Position numbers and translations under genes: made by a program. A DNA stretch of 64,000 nt from Geobacteraceae bacterium. GTDB taxonomy: Bacteria > Desulfobacterota > Desulfuromonadia > Geobacterales > Geobacteraceae. Position 1 is the stretch's first letter. Each line of letters begins with the position of its first letter. This document shows, piece after piece, positions 61,441 to 64,000 of the stretch. Below the pieces are notes generated by a model. It was not told where the DNA came from, ran no database searches, and worked only from the letters and a program-made list of their open reading frames with translations. The DNA lies in assembly GCA_009773645.1 (NCBI GenBank), contig WSYB01000005.1, forward strand, positions 1 to 64,000. Reading direction: 5' to 3'.

Positions 61441-62238
61441 CTAATCGTATCCTCGGAGTATATGGACGCATCCAGAAGCTTTGTTCTTCTCTAAGCTGTC
61501 AATTCGTTCCTTTATATCAGCTAATTCATAATCTTTGAGGGATGATTTGTCAGATGTGAGTAATATTCCCTTATAAAGTTTCAAAGCTTTCACTTTATAA
61601 GTATTTGCCAACTTTGCATCCTTCTGAAAGGTCACAACGAGGAAGCTCCAGTCATGACCTGGGTGCATAAGATTCCATAGATCATGATAATTATATGCAA
61701 GCGCTAATTTGGCACGGAGCGTAAATGTCCCGCTTGGATTTTTTTTTATATAATGCTCTAATTCGGAATTCCACTTTTCCCAATTGTTCACACTTGCGTT
61801 TCTGTCAAGCAGAGTATATTCAACTTCTTCACGATATTTGGAGTTCGGAAGCACAGCTTGAAGTTGTTTGAAGAAGTCATTCTCATAAACTATGTTAGCG
61901 CCTGGCGTATCGTAACCTAATTTTAACCCTAGTGCGTTATATGGCAATAGACCTTCCCATGAAGGGAAACTGGCGCCTTTATCAAAGGCTTTTTGAAATC
62001 CTTTATTCAAATCCCGGATTGCATCTTCTGCGATACTTTCACCTAAATATAGGCACTCTTCTAGATTAACAATAGATTTTATAGATGAGGACTTTAAGCA
62101 TGGCGCAACAATTTTTAATGCGTCAAAGTACTTCTTATTACTGACTAGATTTCTTGCTTTATTGATATCTATATCTGCAGCAAGTACTTTAAAACTTAAA
62201 AAAAAGATAATTGCCAATGACAAACTGTATATTTTCAT
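61441..62238 (-). CDS. Exported protein of unknown function, AT-rich
   Basis: 265 residues with a signal peptide (residues 1-20, cleavage after VLA). The mature part is helical, with TPR-like spacing at the start (INKARNLVSNKKYFDALKIV) and cysteines at CLKSSS and ECLYLGES. It is rich in Lys, Asn, Ile and Tyr, and its codons are much more AT-rich than the neighbouring genes, so it was probably acquired recently. No family recognised. It stands alone in a repeat-rich zone. Confidence 0.75.
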   Translation of the reverse strand: MKIYSLSLAIIFFLSFKVLAADIDINKARNLVSNKKYFDALKIVAPCLKSSSIKSIVNLEECLYLGESIAEDAIRDLNKGFQKAFDKGASFPSWEGLLPYNALGLKLGYDTPGANIVYENDFFKQLQAVLPNSKYREEVEYTLLDRNASVNNWEKWNSELEHYIKKNPSGTFTLRAKLALAYNYHDLWNLMHPGHDWSFLVVTFQKDAKLANTYKVKALKLYKGILLTSDKSSLKDYELADIKERIDSLEKNKASGCVHILRGYD

Positions 62239-62681
62239 TTGCCCTCTTTCCTTCTTTCCAACTCCCTTATAGTGGGAATTCTCGTGATCTTCCTTGGTAG
62301 CTATTTAAATATGGATTTCATGCAAATTAAAATTGACACATATAGCTGATAAATATAGCTTTGCAAAAAATAAAATATTCCATTACGCCTGTTGGCAGGA
62401 AAACCGGTCAACATTCCACAGGCTCGATTTCATCCCTCGGCGCTTGCTGTCTGGCCCGATTTCCGGGAGTTGGGTAAAGGGGAATTCCGGGAACATCCTG
62501 ACTACTTAATTCACCTGCTCCAAAGCAAAAAGCCGCCCCACCGGCAAAAATCCCGGCAAAGGCGGCTTTCAATCCGATACGTCTCGAATCCGTGACCCCA
62601 TCCTCTCCTCCATTAAGCGTCTTTAAATTACCCCCATCATCCTTGCCTGTCAATGAAATCATCCCGCTAAGGCGCTCCCAA

Positions 62682-62716
62682 GACCGGGGACTGGGGATCG
62701 GGGACCAGGGACCAGG
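62682..62716. repeat. Heptamer-type repeat (ggggacc variants)
   Basis: Five units of the form gggga(c/t)c/cagggac. Related to the arrays elsewhere in the window. Confidence 0.65.
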
Positions 62717-62768
62717 AAAAACATGAATATTTTTCGGTTGCCTGTCGTCAGTTGCTGCCGTACACTAT

Positions 62769-62833
62769 TTCCCGCTTCCCGCTTCCCGCTTCCCGCTTCC
62801 CGCTTCCCGCTTCCCCGACCCCCGATCCCCGCT
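62769..62833. repeat. Heptanucleotide tandem repeat (cgcttcc type)
   Basis: Six consecutive cgcttcc units are followed by degenerate ccccgat units. It lies about 90 bases upstream of the final gene. Confidence 0.9.
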
Positions 62834-62848
62834 TTCATGGTAAAAAAC

Positions 62849-62876
62849 TTGCATTTTCAAAACGGTGGTGTAAAAC
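62849..62876 (+). promoter_or_regulatory. Possible promoter of the binding-protein gene
   Basis: TTGCAT and TAAAAC separated by 16 bases, 48 bases before the start codon. Moderate match. Confidence 0.35.
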
Positions 62877-62923
62877 TGTTGCATCTGTTCTGTCCATGAC
62901 AATTATCCATCGGGAGGGGCTTT

Positions 62924-64000
62924 ATGAGAAAATGGCTGGTGCTTTTCTGCCTGTGTATGCTGGCGGTTGCCTGCACAAAAAAGGGGACAAAAGAGGAGAA
63001 TGTGATTAAGATCGGGGCAGCCGGGCAGCTGACCGGCCCCGAGGCGGTGTTCGGCGCCGATATGCTGAACGGCGTCAAGCTGGCGGTGGAGGAATGGAAC
63101 GCCAAGGGGGGCGTCCTCGGCAAGAAGATCGAGCTGGTGCCGGGCGACGACCAGGCCGAGCCGCGCCAGGCGGTGGCGGTGGCCAACAAGTTCGTCACCG
63201 AAGGGGTGGCCGGCGTGGTCGGTCACTTCAACAGCAGCTGCTCCATCCCGGCGTCGGATGTCTATCACAAGGCGGGGATTCCCCAGATATCCCACGCCTC
63301 CACCAACCCGCAGCTGACCGAGCAGGGGTTCGCCAACGTGTTCCGGGTCTGCGGCCGGGACGACCAGCAGGGGAAGGTGGCGGCCGAGTTCGCCCTGGGC
63401 AGGCTGAAGGTGAAGAAAGTCGCCATCATCCATGACAAGACCACTTACGGCCAGGGCTTCGCCGAGGAGTTCCAGAAGGGGCTCGGCAGCGGTGCCCAGG
63501 TGGTCGCCTTCGAAGGGATCACCAAGGGGGAGAAGGACTACTCCCCGGTGGTGACCAAGATCAAGGCGACCAACCCGGACGCCGTCTTCTTCGGCGGCAT
63601 CTACACCGAGGGAGGCCTTCTCATCAAGCAATACAAGGCGGTAGGAGGCACCGCGCCGTTCATCGGCGGCGACGGCATCATGAGCGAGGAACTGGTCAAG
63701 ATCGGCGGTCCGGCCACCGACGGCACCTATGCCACCTTCGGTCCCGACACGAAAGAAATCGCCAGCGCCAAAAACTTCAATGAAGCCTACCGCAAGAAGT
63801 ACGGCGAGCCGGGGGTTTACTCCATCTATGCCTACGACGCCGCCAACATCCTGCTGCAGTCTATCCAGAAGGCCGGCAGCATTGAAGGCGCCAAGGTTGT
63901 CGAGGCGATCCGCGCCATCGACTACAACGGCGCCCTCGGCCACATCCAGTTCAACCAGAAGGGGGATGTGAAGGATTCGCCGTATGTGGTGTGGAAGGTG
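62924..64000 (+). CDS. Branched-chain amino acid ABC transporter binding lipoprotein (3' partial)
   Basis: 359 codons to the window edge, where the frame is still open. The start has GGGAGGGG six bases upstream. The signal peptide ends in the lipobox LAVAC (Cys at residue 17). The mature protein is a type I periplasmic binding protein of the LivJ/LivK family: IGAAGQLTGPEAVFGADMLN at the start, VAGVVGHFNSSCSIPASDVY, and SYFGQGF-type TYGQGFAEEF in the hinge region. It should capture a branched-chain amino acid or similar ligand for import; the rest of the transporter is presumably to the right. Confidence 0.93.
   Translation, partial: MRKWLVLFCLCMLAVACTKKGTKEENVIKIGAAGQLTGPEAVFGADMLNGVKLAVEEWNAKGGVLGKKIELVPGDDQAEPRQAVAVANKFVTEGVAGVVGHFNSSCSIPASDVYHKAGIPQISHASTNPQLTEQGFANVFRVCGRDDQQGKVAAEFALGRLKVKKVAIIHDKTTYGQGFAEEFQKGLGSGAQVVAFEGITKGEKDYSPVVTKIKATNPDAVFFGGIYTEGGLLIKQYKAVGGTAPFIGGDGIMSEELVKIGGPATDGTYATFGPDTKEIASAKNFNEAYRKKYGEPGVYSIYAYDAANILLQSIQKAGSIEGAKVVEAIRAIDYNGALGHIQFNQKGDVKDSPYVVWKV

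Larger units (their letters stand above)
62239..62923. other. Intergenic region with hairpin and heptamer arrays
   Basis: About 685 bases without a convincing gene. It contains a possible hairpin (aaagccgcc at 62528 and ggcggcttt at 62561), two heptamer arrays and a possible promoter for the final gene. The frame on the minus strand at 62408-62662 has no ribosome site or protein-like character. Confidence 0.6.

Noticed and set aside
62408-62662. 84-codon minus-strand frame
   Set aside because: It spans a hairpin and low-complexity sequence, lacks a ribosome site and has no protein-like features.
62769-62833. CRISPR-like appearance of the short repeat arrays
   Set aside because: Units are 7 bases with no spacers; no cas genes are near.

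Overview
The window looks like a chromosome segment from a Geobacter-type dissimilatory metal reducer (Desulfuromonadales/Geobacterales). The basis is three very large multihaem c-type cytochromes built from the 'CX4CH ... CX2CH' repeat units known from Geobacter, several extra cytochrome c assembly (ResB/CcsA) genes, DUF362 ferredoxin-like proteins, a GAF/sigma-54 activator and a LivJ-type binding protein. This is inference from gene families; no rRNA or other taxonomic marker is present. I saw no tRNA, rRNA, CRISPR array or intact insertion sequence.

Region 1 (1-32.1 kb) is an extracellular electron-transfer and envelope island. It holds a partial cytochrome (19 visible haem motifs), a 30-motif cytochrome, then two paralogous ResB-CcsA-lipoprotein modules separated by a beta-lactamase-fold protein and a TPR protein. 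These are followed by two GT39-type membrane glycosyltransferases, an SDR epimerase, a SPASM-like radical SAM enzyme, an FAD oxidoreductase, a small membrane protein and two B12-binding radical SAM enzymes. A 28-motif cytochrome and a third, divergent ResB-CcsA pair close the island. Nearly everything is on the + strand with short gaps or ATGA overlaps, and strong hairpin terminators follow the cytochromes. The simplest reading is that the ResB/CcsA sets attach haem to the unusual motifs of these cytochromes, while the middle cluster builds a glycan, lipid or cofactor of unknown structure.

Region 2 (32.2-41.3 kb) holds a DUF362 ferredoxin protein, a tandem pseudo-receiver protein, a large GAF-AAA+ sigma-54 activator, an unrecognised 614-aa protein, a PhnP-like metallo-hydrolase and a GT4 glycosyltransferase. 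Heptanucleotide tandem repeats punctuate the gaps.

Region 3 (41.3-54.5 kb) is central metabolism and export: metX under a SAM-I riboswitch, sucCD, an E1alpha-E1beta-E2 2-oxoacid dehydrogenase operon, a coiled-coil secreted protein, a MacAB-type export operon with a palindromic operator array over its promoter, a possible small RNA unit, and a second DUF362 ferredoxin protein.

Region 4 (54.6-62.3 kb) is a flexible stretch: a MntA/HepT toxin-antitoxin pair, xerC, a truncated SRPBCC gene, a Cpx-like envelope stress set (Spy/CpxP-like lipoprotein, response regulator, histidine kinase), a frameshifted lipoprotein, a ParDE-type pair, an AT-rich orphan gene, an 81-bp direct repeat and a 48-bp dispersed repeat. 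The window ends inside a LivJ-like binding lipoprotein gene.
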